From NCBI GenBank assembly GCA_003132405.1, contig PKXQ01000150.1:1-42581 (forward strand): 42,581 bases of DNA, written 5' to 3'. Shown here piece after piece: positions 23,861 to 32,282 of the stretch. Source of the stretch: Acidobacteriaceae bacterium (GTDB lineage: Bacteria > Acidobacteriota > Terriglobia > Terriglobales > Acidobacteriaceae). Under the pieces are notes generated by a model. The model was not told the origin of the DNA. It searched no databases and worked only from the letters and a program-made list of their open reading frames with translations. A program made the translations under genes and the position numbers. Each line of letters starts with the position of its first letter. Position 1 is the stretch's first letter.

Positions 23861-26395
23861 ATGTTGTGGCTCGATCGCAAGCGCACGTCATCGATTGGTC
23901 TGCTAGTTTGTCTTCTTACGCATCTCACGTTTGCCCAGATTCCCACCAAGACGCCACCTCGGAACATCCTGATCACCGTCACCGATGAAAATAGCGTAGC
24001 CGTTCCGTCCGCGGTCGTATTCCTGCAAGCCTCTCCGAGTGCCGCTCCGCTACGCTGTATGACCGACTTCGCCGGCCGTTGCAACTTTCCCAACCCCGTT
24101 TCGGCGACCTTCAATCTCCGGGTCGAAAAACAAGGCTTCTATTCCTTGACGCTGCCCGGCGTCCAGATCGGCGCTGCCGGCAACATCGATGTCACTCTCG
24201 CCCACCAGCAAGAAGTGCGCGAGATCGTCGACGTGGTGGAGTCTCCGCCTGCCATCGACCCCGCCCAAATCGCCGCGCAACAGACTCTGAGCGGACTCGA
24301 CGTGCTCAACATTCCGTTCCCTGCGACGCACGATTATCGGAATGTGCTCAACTTTATCCCCGGCGTGGTGCAGGATTTGAACGGACAACCTCACATCGCG
24401 GGCGCAGAAACTTATCAGACCGTCATTTTGCTCGATGGCTTCAACGTGACGCAGCCCGCCAACGGCCAACTGCTGGCCCGCATCAGCACCGACGCGTTTC
24501 GGTCTATTCAAATCGAGCCCGCGCGCGAGCCTGCCGAATTCGGCAAAGGTTCGGGCGGCGTTCTCATGCTCAATACAGGTATCGGCAACGATCACTACCA
24601 CTTTGCCGCCACCGATTTTGTGCCGTCGTTTCAAGACAAGGGTGGATGGAAGTTCGACCAGTTCCTGCCGCGCCTTACATTCTCGGGACCGCTGAAGAAA
24701 GGAATGGTGTGGTTCTACGACGCGATCGACGGAGAGTTTGATAACGTCGTTTACACCGAACTCCCCGCCAATGCCGACAACGATCACATCCTCCGCATCG
24801 GTAATCTAGCCAAGCTTCAGGGCAATGTCACCAGCCGCCATATCGTCACCGGCAGCTTGCTGGTGAATCATCTGCACGATGATTACGATGGCCTCTCGCC
24901 GCAAAATCCCGAACTGTCAAATCCACTGGATGTTGAATCCGCGTATATCGCCAGCGCGAAGGATCAGTACTATTTCAAAGGCGGTGAGTTGTTCGAAACC
25001 GGAGTGGCCTTCGATCAGTACAATTTGCAATACACTCCGTACGGCGCCTCGCCCTATTTCATCACTCCCGAGCCGCTCGGTGAAACGGCCAGTGGCAGTT
25101 ACTATCTTTCCGCCACCACGCGCGCCCGGCGCTGGCAGGCTCTGACGAATCTGTTTCTCGGCCCGCATCAATGGCACGGACGCCATGATCTCAAATTCGG
25201 AGCCGACGTCGACGTTCTTGACTACGACGCCCAGTTTGCCCGCCAGTCCGAATCTTTCTTGAGTGTAGGCCAGAATCCGCTGACTGCTCCGAATACCTGC
25301 CTGACACTTCCTCCCGCGCAAAATTTTCCCTGCACTCTCTACTCCACTTTTTCCGGAGGCTTGCCCTCTTCCACTACTAACTTCGAGTTGAGCGCCTATG
25401 CGCAAGATCGCTGGCTGATCGGCAATCGTCTGCTCGTTGAATCCGGACTCCGCTTCGATTGGGATGCAATGGTGCGCGCTCCGCTGCTTTCCCCGCGACT
25501 CGCGGGAACCTACGTCCTCGACAACTCCGGCAATACCAAACTTTCGGCGGGCATTGGATTGGTCTATGATCCTACATTCCTTTTTCTCATCGCCCGTCCC
25601 TACGCTGGCGAACGCACCGACTATTTCTTCAACGACTCCGGCGTGGAAACCGGAACCGTGCTCACGACATTCTCTGTCGACCGCAATCCTCTGGTCGCTC
25701 CGCGCTTCGTCAACTGGAGCCTCGGCCTCGAACACAAGCTCCCAGCTGCGATCTACTTAAAAGCTGAATTCCTGGAAAAGCGCGGCACCCGGGGCTTTGT
25801 CTACAACATTCCGAACGGCGCGCCGATCGGCGACTTCGTTCTTGAGAACACGCGCGACGATCGCTACGATGCCATCGAAGTCAGCCTCCGCCACAACTTC
25901 CGGGAAAGCTACATGCTGATGGGGTCGTACACGCGCTCCCGCGCTCACTCTAATCAGGTTTTGGATTTCAACGTCGACAACCCTCTACTCAGTGCTCAAA
26001 CGGGCGGCCCTTATGGGTGGGACACACCGAATCGATTTCTTTCCTGGGGATACTTCCCACTGCCCAGATTGCCGCTCATTCGCCAGACCGAACTCGCCTA
26101 CTCCATGGAGACACGCACCGGATTTCCATTCAACGCAACGAATAATCAGGAGCAACTCGTCGGTGCGCCTGGGTCGCATCGCTTTCCCGATTATTTTTCG
26201 CTCAACCTTTTCCTGGAGAAGCGCTTTCACCTCTTCGGCTATTTCTGGGAATTGCGAGGCGGCATCGACAACATCACCGATCACGCCAACCCCTACGTCG
26301 TCAACAGTGATATTGACGGGCCCAAACCCTTTACCTTCAGCGCATTTGAAGGCCGCGCCTTCACCTCTCGCATCCGCCTACTGGGCAGGAAGTGA
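23861..26395 (+). CDS. TonB-dependent receptor, carboxypeptidase-regulatory type
   Basis: An 844-residue outer-membrane receptor. Signal peptide (1-25, ending LTFAQ), carboxypeptidase-regulatory-like domain (about 35-110: NILITVTDENSVAVPSAVVFLQ), plug domain (about 130-230, with AETYQTVILLDGFNVTQP and FRSIQIEPAREPAEFGKGSGGVL), then a beta-barrel with alternating aromatic strands to the end. It is shorter than the 1203-residue receptor in this window and ends ...RLLGRK rather than in Phe. The substrate is unknown. There is no adjacent TonB, ExbB or transporter gene. Confidence 0.92.
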   Translation: MLWLDRKRTSSIGLLVCLLTHLTFAQIPTKTPPRNILITVTDENSVAVPSAVVFLQASPSAAPLRCMTDFAGRCNFPNPVSATFNLRVEKQGFYSLTLPGVQIGAAGNIDVTLAHQQEVREIVDVVESPPAIDPAQIAAQQTLSGLDVLNIPFPATHDYRNVLNFIPGVVQDLNGQPHIAGAETYQTVILLDGFNVTQPANGQLLARISTDAFRSIQIEPAREPAEFGKGSGGVLMLNTGIGNDHYHFAATDFVPSFQDKGGWKFDQFLPRLTFSGPLKKGMVWFYDAIDGEFDNVVYTELPANADNDHILRIGNLAKLQGNVTSRHIVTGSLLVNHLHDDYDGLSPQNPELSNPLDVESAYIASAKDQYYFKGGELFETGVAFDQYNLQYTPYGASPYFITPEPLGETASGSYYLSATTRARRWQALTNLFLGPHQWHGRHDLKFGADVDVLDYDAQFARQSESFLSVGQNPLTAPNTCLTLPPAQNFPCTLYSTFSGGLPSSTTNFELSAYAQDRWLIGNRLLVESGLRFDWDAMVRAPLLSPRLAGTYVLDNSGNTKLSAGIGLVYDPTFLFLIARPYAGERTDYFFNDSGVETGTVLTTFSVDRNPLVAPRFVNWSLGLEHKLPAAIYLKAEFLEKRGTRGFVYNIPNGAPIGDFVLENTRDDRYDAIEVSLRHNFRESYMLMGSYTRSRAHSNQVLDFNVDNPLLSAQTGGPYGWDTPNRFLSWGYFPLPRLPLIRQTELAYSMETRTGFPFNATNNQEQLVGAPGSHRFPDYFSLNLFLEKRFHLFGYFWELRGGIDNITDHANPYVVNSDIDGPKPFTFSAFEGRAFTSRIRLLGRK

Positions 26396-26480
26396 ATGCT
26401 GGCATGGGGCAGTCGTTGTCAGCGAAAAGTCATTATGCTAAAACCTCTTTCAGGGATCTTTCCTTGGGTAGGGAGGTTAT

Positions 26481-26816
26481 GTGAACCAACCATTCGATCA
26501 TCGATTTAACGATCAAAAACTCACTTCTTTTGGATCGGTGATCAAGCGCCCCAGCGCCGTTCTTCCCGTGGCCATGTCGCTAACCGCGCAAACGATCGTG
26601 CTCACTCACATTGCACTGTTCGGCCACGCGCGCGAAGCCGATGAAGGGACCACGGCTCATCTCTGGCAGATTCTCATGGCAGGGCAGATGCCGGTGCTTG
26701 CGTTCTTCCTCATTAAGTGGCTGCCGCGAGCGCCGAAACAGACGCTGTGCGTGCTGGCGCTGCAAGCCGGAGCTGGGCTCGCGTCGCTGGCTCCTGTCTT
26801 TTATTTCAATTTGTAA
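26481..26816 (+). CDS. Small integral membrane protein, function unknown
   Basis: A 111-residue protein with a GTG start backed by GGGAGG at 26471-26476. After a polar N-terminus of about 25 residues it has three hydrophobic segments: LPVAMSLTAQTIVLTHIALFG, WQILMAGQMPVLAFFLIKWL and LCVLALQAGAGLASLAPVFYF. A small, all-helical inner-membrane protein is likely. No family was recognised. It is convergent with bshB1, with only 8 bp between the two genes. Confidence 0.7.
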   Translation: MNQPFDHRFNDQKLTSFGSVIKRPSAVLPVAMSLTAQTIVLTHIALFGHAREADEGTTAHLWQILMAGQMPVLAFFLIKWLPRAPKQTLCVLALQAGAGLASLAPVFYFNL

Positions 26817-26824
26817 AGTGAGGG

Positions 26825-27535
26825 TTAAATCGATTTCACGGGTATGGTTGTCACGTCATCCACCAGCCCGACTTCCTTCTGCACAAACGGCTCCGCGTAA
26901 GTGACACCGCCGAGCATGCCGTAGTAGCGGGCCATGGCTTCCACGCGAGCGCGAATTTCTTTTTGCGCGGGAAAGATTCCGCTGCCGGCCTCCTGATCGG
27001 TGAACTGCGACTTGTAGGCCATCAGCGACTCGAAGCGCGTCTCGAACTGATCGGTGATGTCGACGACAAACGTGGGGCGCACGTCGCGGTAAAGACTGGC
27101 ATAAATAATCTTGAATGGACGATGAGCTGAACCCTCCCCCGGCAACTTCGCCAGCCCCGACAAAAACGCCGCCTCGTACCCAAGAGTCGCGGCGGTGTAA
27201 TGATCGGGATGGCGCCCTTCCCAATAGGGAAGAATCAGCACGCGAGGACGCTGCTCACGGAGAACACGAACCACCTTCAGGCGATTCTCCCAGGTATTCT
27301 CGACGCGGCCGTCCGGAATATCGAGAGCTTGGCGCCAGGAAACTTTCAGAATGCGCGCCGCTTCCGCGGCTTCGCGGCCGCGGTCGTCCATAGTTCCGCG
27401 CGTTCCCATTTCGCCTTGCGTCAGGTCGAGGATACCGGTGCGATGTCCGTGCTCGGCCATCTTGAGCAGAGTTCCGGCGCAGGTCTGCTCAACATCATCG
27501 CGGTGCGCAGCCAGGGCGAGAATGTCTACGGGCAT
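26825..27535 (-). CDS. bshB1: Bacillithiol biosynthesis deacetylase BshB1
   Basis: LmbE-family zinc deacetylase, 236 residues, cytoplasmic. It removes the acetyl group from GlcNAc-malate in the second step of bacillithiol synthesis. Motifs: LALAAHRDDVEQTCAGTL (family usually AHPDD; here AHRDD, keeping the His and both Asp), TRGTMDDRGREAAEAARIL, PYWEGRHPDHYTAATLG (HPDH zinc motif) and YKSQF near the C-terminus, typical of BshB1. Bacillithiol is known in Firmicutes, Deinococcus and Acidobacteria, which supports the lineage call. The first octamer of a repeat element overlaps its start codon, which is unusual and leaves no normal ribosome site. Confidence 0.93.
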   Translation of the reverse strand: MPVDILALAAHRDDVEQTCAGTLLKMAEHGHRTGILDLTQGEMGTRGTMDDRGREAAEAARILKVSWRQALDIPDGRVENTWENRLKVVRVLREQRPRVLILPYWEGRHPDHYTAATLGYEAAFLSGLAKLPGEGSAHRPFKIIYASLYRDVRPTFVVDITDQFETRFESLMAYKSQFTDQEAGSGIFPAQKEIRARVEAMARYYGMLGGVTYAEPFVQKEVGLVDDVTTIPVKSI

Positions 27536-27632
27536 TTGGTGATTTGGTAATCGGGTAATTTTGTAATTTAATATCGGTTCTTAATTCCTGGTGGTTAGAT
27601 TACAAAATCACCAAATTACGAGATTACAAAAT
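27534..27632. repeat. Phased octamer inverted-repeat element B
   Basis: Left arm on the plus strand: ATTTGGTG, ATTTGGTA, ATCGGGTA and ATTTTGTA at 27534, 27542, 27550 and 27558, then a degenerate ATTTAATA. Right arm read on the minus strand: ATTTTGTA, ATCTCGTA, ATTTGGTG and ATTTTGTA (27632 down to 27601). The arms face each other around a loop of about 35 bp. The right arm begins four bases after the permease stop; the left arm runs into the bshB1 start codon. It has the same design as element A at 3211-3312. Confidence 0.75.
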
Positions 27633-27636
27633 TGCT

Positions 27637-28479
27637 TTACGCTGCCGGCTTCGTCGTCCGCCGATTCGCCAGCACGAAGGCCAATCCGAACATGAACAGG
27701 GCAAACAACACCAACGTCAGAATCGACGCCGTTAGCGAGAAGTCAAAGGAAAATGAACTGGGCGCTTCGGGATACATCAGAGTGCGCAGCGCTTCGACTC
27801 CATAAGTAAGCGGATTGGCATACATGAGCCATCGAATCCACCCCGAAGCCTTAGACAGAGGAAAGAGCGCGCCGGAAAGAAGCCAAAGTGGAATCAGAAA
27901 CAAATTGATGATGGCGTGGAAGGCTTGCGTCGAATCCATGGGCCACGCGATGGCAAAACCGAGCGCAGTGAGTGCGAACGACACCAGCACCACGGTAAGA
28001 ACGATGAGCCCGAAGGAGGCCAGCGTCAGATGGATTCCGACGAGCGGCGAAAAGACCAGAAAAATCAGCCCTTGAGCAGCGGCCAGCGTGGTGCCGCCCA
28101 AAACCTTTCCCAGAACAATCGCTGCGCGCGGCACCGGCGCCACCAGCACCGAAAGTAAGAAACCTTCGTTGCGATCTTCGATCACGGACATCATGGTGAA
28201 GATGGCAGTGAAGAGAATGATCATCACCAATACGCCGGGATAGAAATAATCCAGATAGTTCTGCTGGCCGGCCGCTTGCCCGGAACGAAATGAGGTTCCG
28301 AAGCCGGATCCAAGCACCACCCAAAATAAAAGTGGAGAAGCGATGACACCTACTACGCGCGCGCGCTGGCGGTAAAAGCGCACGACTTCGCGCCACCAGA
28401 GCGTGAAGGCGGGCAGGAGCACTCCGCCAGAGGAGGGAGCGGTTGCATTTGCGGGGAAAGTAGCCGATTGAGTTGCCAT
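27637..28479 (-). CDS. ABC-2 type transporter permease (orphan)
   Basis: A 280-residue inner-membrane permease of the NodJ/DrrB type. The N-terminal amphipathic region (LWWREVVRFYRQRARVVGVI) is followed by six hydrophobic segments and the family signature around VIEDRNEGFLLSVLVAPVPRAAIVLGKVLGGTTLA, then MYANPLTYGVEALR near the end. Such permeases pair with an ABC ATPase to export lipids, sugars or drugs. No ATPase gene is next to it: upstream is a 380-bp spacer and a divergent protease gene, downstream is bshB1. The partner must be elsewhere or lost. Confidence 0.9.
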   Translation of the reverse strand: MATQSATFPANATAPSSGGVLLPAFTLWWREVVRFYRQRARVVGVIASPLLFWVVLGSGFGTSFRSGQAAGQQNYLDYFYPGVLVMIILFTAIFTMMSVIEDRNEGFLLSVLVAPVPRAAIVLGKVLGGTTLAAAQGLIFLVFSPLVGIHLTLASFGLIVLTVVLVSFALTALGFAIAWPMDSTQAFHAIINLFLIPLWLLSGALFPLSKASGWIRWLMYANPLTYGVEALRTLMYPEAPSSFSFDFSLTASILTLVLFALFMFGLAFVLANRRTTKPAA

Positions 28480-28654
28480 TGGTCTTCAGTTTATCAGGAG
28501 TTTATTAGGCCAGGCGGCACCCGTTAGTCTTGAATTGTCGGCTCCGTTGCACAACTGTTGCAAGCTATTGCACTGCCCTGACCGCATTCTGTCACGTCCC
28601 CGGTTTTTCTCTTGATTATGCCCAAATGATTCTTCTTCCCCACCCACATTTTCG

Positions 28655-28683
28655 TTGTTGTTGAGTTGGGTGTTGGTTATACT
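28655..28683 (+). promoter_or_regulatory. Sigma-70-like promoter for the S53 protease
   Basis: TTGTTG at 28655-28660 and TATACT at 28678-28683 with a 17-bp spacer. Transcription would start near 28690, giving a leader of about 170 nt that contains the 14-bp tandem repeats. Confidence 0.5.
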
Positions 28684-28787
28684 ACGGCCCGACAGTCGTT
28701 CCTTCACGAGTCCCACAGCGGAGGGTCCCGGCTTCAATCAGGCATGTCAACCAGATATAGACGTGTGGCGCTGGCGCCATGCTGCGG

Positions 28788-28829
28788 ACCGAACAATCTT
28801 CACCGAACAATCTTCAATGAACAATCCCA
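28788..28829 (+). repeat. 14-bp tandem repeat in the protease leader
   Basis: ACCGAACAATCTTC is present twice without gap (28788-28801, 28802-28815), followed by a diverged third unit, AATGAACAATCCCA (28816-28829). It lies 30 bp before the start codon and could be a regulator or RNA-binding-protein site. Chance duplication is the simpler explanation. Confidence 0.7.
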
Positions 28830-28859
28830 AAATGTGGTGCACCTAACCAAGGAGAAATT

Positions 28860-31463
28860 ATGATTCGAAGACTGAGCGTATTCTTGCTCACGCTGGCCGC
28901 GATAGTGTCAGGCGTGAGTGTCGTTAGCCAGGCAGCGCCACAGCCGCTGCTGACACGTCATGTGCGTGACGTGGTCGCGAGTGGGCAGGCTGTTTCGGCG
29001 GGGCATCTGCCGGCAACGCAGTCCTTACACTTCGACGTTGTTTTGGCGCTGCGCCATCAGCCCGAGTTGGAAAATTTTCTGAAGGAACTCTATGACCCAA
29101 CCAGCCCTTCCTACAAGCACTACGTAACCGTGCCTGAGTTCACCGAGCGGTTTGGGCCGAGCCAGGAAGATTTTGACGCCGTGATCGCGTTCGCGAAATC
29201 AAGCGGATTTACGGTGATAGGTGGCTCCCGCGATTCTTTCGACGTACAGCTCAAGGGCACCGTCGCACAGGTCGAGAAAGCCTTCAGCGTCACGCTCGGC
29301 CTTTATAAGGATCCCGTTGAGAACCGCACCTTTTTTGCTCCCGACCGCGAACCTTCGGTGAACCTGCCCTTCCAACTCTGGCATGTCACAGGATTGGACA
29401 ACTATTCCATTCCGCGTCCTGCGCTCGTGCGAAAACCCAAAACAGAGGTTCCGCAAGTCGTACCACCTGCCTCGATCGGATCTTGCCCACAGGAGTCTTT
29501 TTGCGGTAGCGACATGCGCGCGGCTTACTACGCGGGAACAGCGCTTACTGGCGCCGGTCAGAATATTGGTTTGCTGGAGTATGCCGGATTTGATATCGCC
29601 GACGTTAACACCTATTACACCAACGCCAAACAGACTAGAAACTTCGCGGTAACTGGCGTTTCCACCGATGGCAGCAGCGTCAATTGCACCGCGCCCAGCT
29701 GTGACGATACGGAACAGACACTTGACATTACGCAGGCGGGTGGCATGGCACCGAACGTGACCACAGTCTACGTTTTCGTGAGCGACAGCAGCGATACCGC
29801 TCTGCTGGGCTCGATGTCTACATATAGTCCTTTGCCTTTAAACCTGAGCTCCTCCTGGACATGGACACCGGCGGACCCGAGCACTGACGACCCGTACTTC
29901 GAGAAGATGGCTTCGCAAGGTCAGACCTTCTTTCAAGCGTCCGGTGACAGCGGCTTTTATAGGGGAAGTTCTCCATGGCCGACGAATTCCGTTTATGTCA
30001 CGGCGGTCGGCGGCACGGACCTGGTGACCGCCAGCGCGGGCGGACCGTGGGCTTCGGAAACCTATTGGTCTGACGGCGGCACCAACTACGGGGGCGGCGG
30101 CTGGGGGACCAACATTGATATCCCATCATGGCAGACGGTCGCAGCCGACCAATGTAACACCGAGGGAGGGGACTGTTCCGAAACTTATCGGGATGTGCCA
30201 GACGTCGCGGCGAATGCGAATTTTACGTTCTACGTCTGTGCCGATCAGAAGGGTTGCACGGCCAACGACTACGGCGGGACCAGTTTTGCCGCCCCCATGT
30301 GGGCCGGATACCTGGCTCTGGCCAATCAACAGGCGGCGGCCAACAGCGTTCCAGCACCCGGCTTCATCAATGCAACCATTTATACGCTGAATCTGGGGAA
30401 CGGCGACGCCGATTTCCACGATATCACCAGCGGTAGTGATGGCGGCTTTATATGTGTAACCGGTTACAATCTGTGCGACGGCTGGGGCAGTCCGAACGGG
30501 GCGCTCCTGATCAACGCTCTGACCGGCCTTCAACAACCCGGTTTCACACTGTCGGCCTCGCCGAGCAGCGTCAGTGTCACGCAGGGTAGCAGCGGAACGA
30601 GTACGATCACTGTTGCTGACGTAGGCGGCTTCAGCGGCAGCGTTACTCTCTCTGCCTCAGGCTTGCCCAGCGGTGTGACGGCGGCGTTCAGCCCGAATCC
30701 CACCTCGAGCACCAGCACGCTGACCTTGTCGGCTACTTCTACCGCCGCGACCGGAACGGTCACTGTGACCATCTCGGGCGTGTCGGGTAGTTTGACCGCC
30801 AGCACGACCCTCAAGCTAACCGTGAATCCCATCGTTACCGGTCCTACGGTCACCGTGACGCCAACGTCTTTGACATGGGGTACGGTGCCTCTGAACGAGA
30901 CTGGCGCTACGAAAGCTGTCACGCTCACCAATACCGGAACAACGACCCTGGACATCAGCAGCATCACCACCAGCGGCGATTTCGGCCAGACGACCAGTGC
31001 GAAACCTTGCGGCAGCACCCTGGCCGCGGGAAAGAGTTGCAAAATCGACGTCACCTTCACGCCGACTCAACTAGGGGTGCTCACGGGTACCTTAACGTTG
31101 ACCGACAACTCCCCGAGCAGCCCACAGACCGTGGCACTGTCCGGAACCGGCGGGGTTCAGGCCAAACTAACACCCTTAACCAAGACTTTCCCAGCAGAGC
31201 CAGTCGGGACAAGCAGTCCGGCTGCGGTATTCACCCTGGCCAATAAACAGAATGTAACGCTTACCGGCATCACGATCACGACGACCGGCGACTTCAGTGT
31301 GTCGGCGACGACGTGCTCAACAACCCTGGGTGCCACGTCCAGTTGCACAATCAGCGTAGTATTCACGCCAACGGCCAAGGGCACTAGGACGGGCAGTTTG
31401 AACGTGGCTGATAGCGCCGTGGGCAGTCCGCAGACTTCTAGTCTGCAGGGCAAGGGCGAGTAA
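28860..31463 (+). CDS. Secreted S53 protease (pro-kumamolisin type) with Ig-like tail
   Basis: An 867-residue secreted serine-carboxyl protease, active at acid pH by family. Signal peptide (1-26), pro-kumamolisin activation domain (about 35-175, with FGPSQEDFDAVIAFAKSSGF), catalytic domain (about 205-560) with E285-x3-D289, oxyanion D363 (ASGDSG) and nucleophile S475 (GGTSFAAP), an Ig-like Ser/Thr-rich domain (about 562-660), and two choice-of-anchor-D/ASPM-SPD2-Hydin-like domains (about 665-765 and 767-867; each with CxxxLxxxxxC and FTPT). The tail probably binds cell surface or polymer. The start is supported by AAGGAG with 5-bp spacing. Unlike the 407-residue S53 relative at 21315 it is intact and has a pro-domain. 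Confidence 0.95.
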   Translation: MIRRLSVFLLTLAAIVSGVSVVSQAAPQPLLTRHVRDVVASGQAVSAGHLPATQSLHFDVVLALRHQPELENFLKELYDPTSPSYKHYVTVPEFTERFGPSQEDFDAVIAFAKSSGFTVIGGSRDSFDVQLKGTVAQVEKAFSVTLGLYKDPVENRTFFAPDREPSVNLPFQLWHVTGLDNYSIPRPALVRKPKTEVPQVVPPASIGSCPQESFCGSDMRAAYYAGTALTGAGQNIGLLEYAGFDIADVNTYYTNAKQTRNFAVTGVSTDGSSVNCTAPSCDDTEQTLDITQAGGMAPNVTTVYVFVSDSSDTALLGSMSTYSPLPLNLSSSWTWTPADPSTDDPYFEKMASQGQTFFQASGDSGFYRGSSPWPTNSVYVTAVGGTDLVTASAGGPWASETYWSDGGTNYGGGGWGTNIDIPSWQTVAADQCNTEGGDCSETYRDVPDVAANANFTFYVCADQKGCTANDYGGTSFAAPMWAGYLALANQQAAANSVPAPGFINATIYTLNLGNGDADFHDITSGSDGGFICVTGYNLCDGWGSPNGALLINALTGLQQPGFTLSASPSSVSVTQGSSGTSTITVADVGGFSGSVTLSASGLPSGVTAAFSPNPTSSTSTLTLSATSTAATGTVTVTISGVSGSLTASTTLKLTVNPIVTGPTVTVTPTSLTWGTVPLNETGATKAVTLTNTGTTTLDISSITTSGDFGQTTSAKPCGSTLAAGKSCKIDVTFTPTQLGVLTGTLTLTDNSPSSPQTVALSGTGGVQAKLTPLTKTFPAEPVGTSSPAAVFTLANKQNVTLTGITITTTGDFSVSATTCSTTLGATSSCTISVVFTPTAKGTRTGSLNVADSAVGSPQTSSLQGKGE

Positions 31464-31485
31464 CGCTGTTTCATCGAACATAATC

Positions 31486-31514
31486 GGCCCTGCAGAAATG
31501 CGGGGCCTTTTTTT
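31486..31514 (+). terminator. Intrinsic terminator after the S53 protease
   Basis: Eight-base-pair stem GGCCCTGC (31486-31493) with GCGGGGCC (31500-31507), one T-G pair, a six-base loop, then seven T (31508-31514). It lies 23 bp after the stop codon. Confidence 0.87.
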
Positions 31515-31604
31515 GTCTGGCTTAAGGGCGCAGATGTTTACTCGATGTCCGTATTTGTGCATTGCAAACGAACATGCAAGTTCAGTTGTCGAACATAATT
31601 CCTA

Positions 31605-32234
31605 TCACGGCGTAGTAGAATAGAAGCCGCTAATACTCGCATTCGCCAGGATGTGGTGCTCTTTCCCAGCCTTAATCAGCGCCTGATAAAGCGTCTCGGC
31701 ATTCGCCGGAAAATTAGGCGACTGAGGTAAATGCAGGACGATATCGAGCGCATAGACCGTGAATATGTAATGATGCGCGTAAGGCTTGTAACCTGCCGGC
31801 GGGCACGGACCGTCATATTCTCTACCAACAAGAAAATCATTGAAGATCTGTTCGCCATACGTGCTGCCCGCAACACCGGCATTTTCCGGTAATCCGGTCG
31901 CCGCCGGAGAAATGTTATACATTCCCCAATGCGTGAAAGCTGCGGTGGTGTCATAGGTCGTTACGACGAAACTGGCCGTGCCTGCGGGCGCGGTGGTCCA
32001 CGATAATTCGGGCGACTCGTTGCCGCCCGGGCTTCCATCGAGCGAGCAACTGTTGGAGCCGTTCACGATAATGTTATTGATCATGCTGAGCGGCAGAGTT
32101 GCGCCATCGACGAAAGTGGTGCTGCTCACTTGGAACGAACTGGCAGCGGCAGCAGATTTTCCGCGCCGTTGCGCTACGCCGCAGAGGGAAAGCGACATCA
32201 TTAAGAACATCAAGGTGACGATTCTAATTTTCAC
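31605..32234 (-). CDS. Exported PEBP-family protein (YbhB/YbcL, Raf kinase inhibitor-like)
   Basis: A 209-residue protein with a signal peptide (MKIRIVTLMFLMMSLSLCGVAQ). The mature part shows the bacterial phosphatidylethanolamine-binding fold: GGNESPELSWTTAPAGTASFVV, YDTTAAFTHWGMYNI (equivalent to the DPDAP/HW ligand pocket), YGEQIFNDFLVGREYDGPCPP and HHYIFTVYALD. Bacterial members bind small anionic ligands; their role is poorly known. It lies 48 bp downstream of the CRTAC1-type gene on the same strand and may share its transcript. Confidence 0.92.
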   Translation of the reverse strand: MKIRIVTLMFLMMSLSLCGVAQRRGKSAAAASSFQVSSTTFVDGATLPLSMINNIIVNGSNSCSLDGSPGGNESPELSWTTAPAGTASFVVTTYDTTAAFTHWGMYNISPAATGLPENAGVAGSTYGEQIFNDFLVGREYDGPCPPAGYKPYAHHYIFTVYALDIVLHLPQSPNFPANAETLYQALIKAGKEHHILANASISGFYSTTP

Positions 32235-32282
32235 CGGAGTATCCTCCCTGGCTACAAAAGCCGAGAGAATTTTACTCCAGTT

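Larger units (their letters stand above)
28480..28859. other. Intergenic region between divergent genes
   Basis: 380 bp between the ABC permease (leftward) and the S53 protease (rightward). It contains a good rightward promoter (28655-28683) and a tandem repeat (28788-28829) within what would be a leader of about 170 nt. No coding frame is supported. Confidence 0.5.

Noticed and set aside
24050..24787. Long antisense ORF inside the second TonB receptor
   Set aside because: It lies opposite a well-supported gene and has no recognisable domain or ribosome site. High-GC coding DNA commonly gives such shadows.
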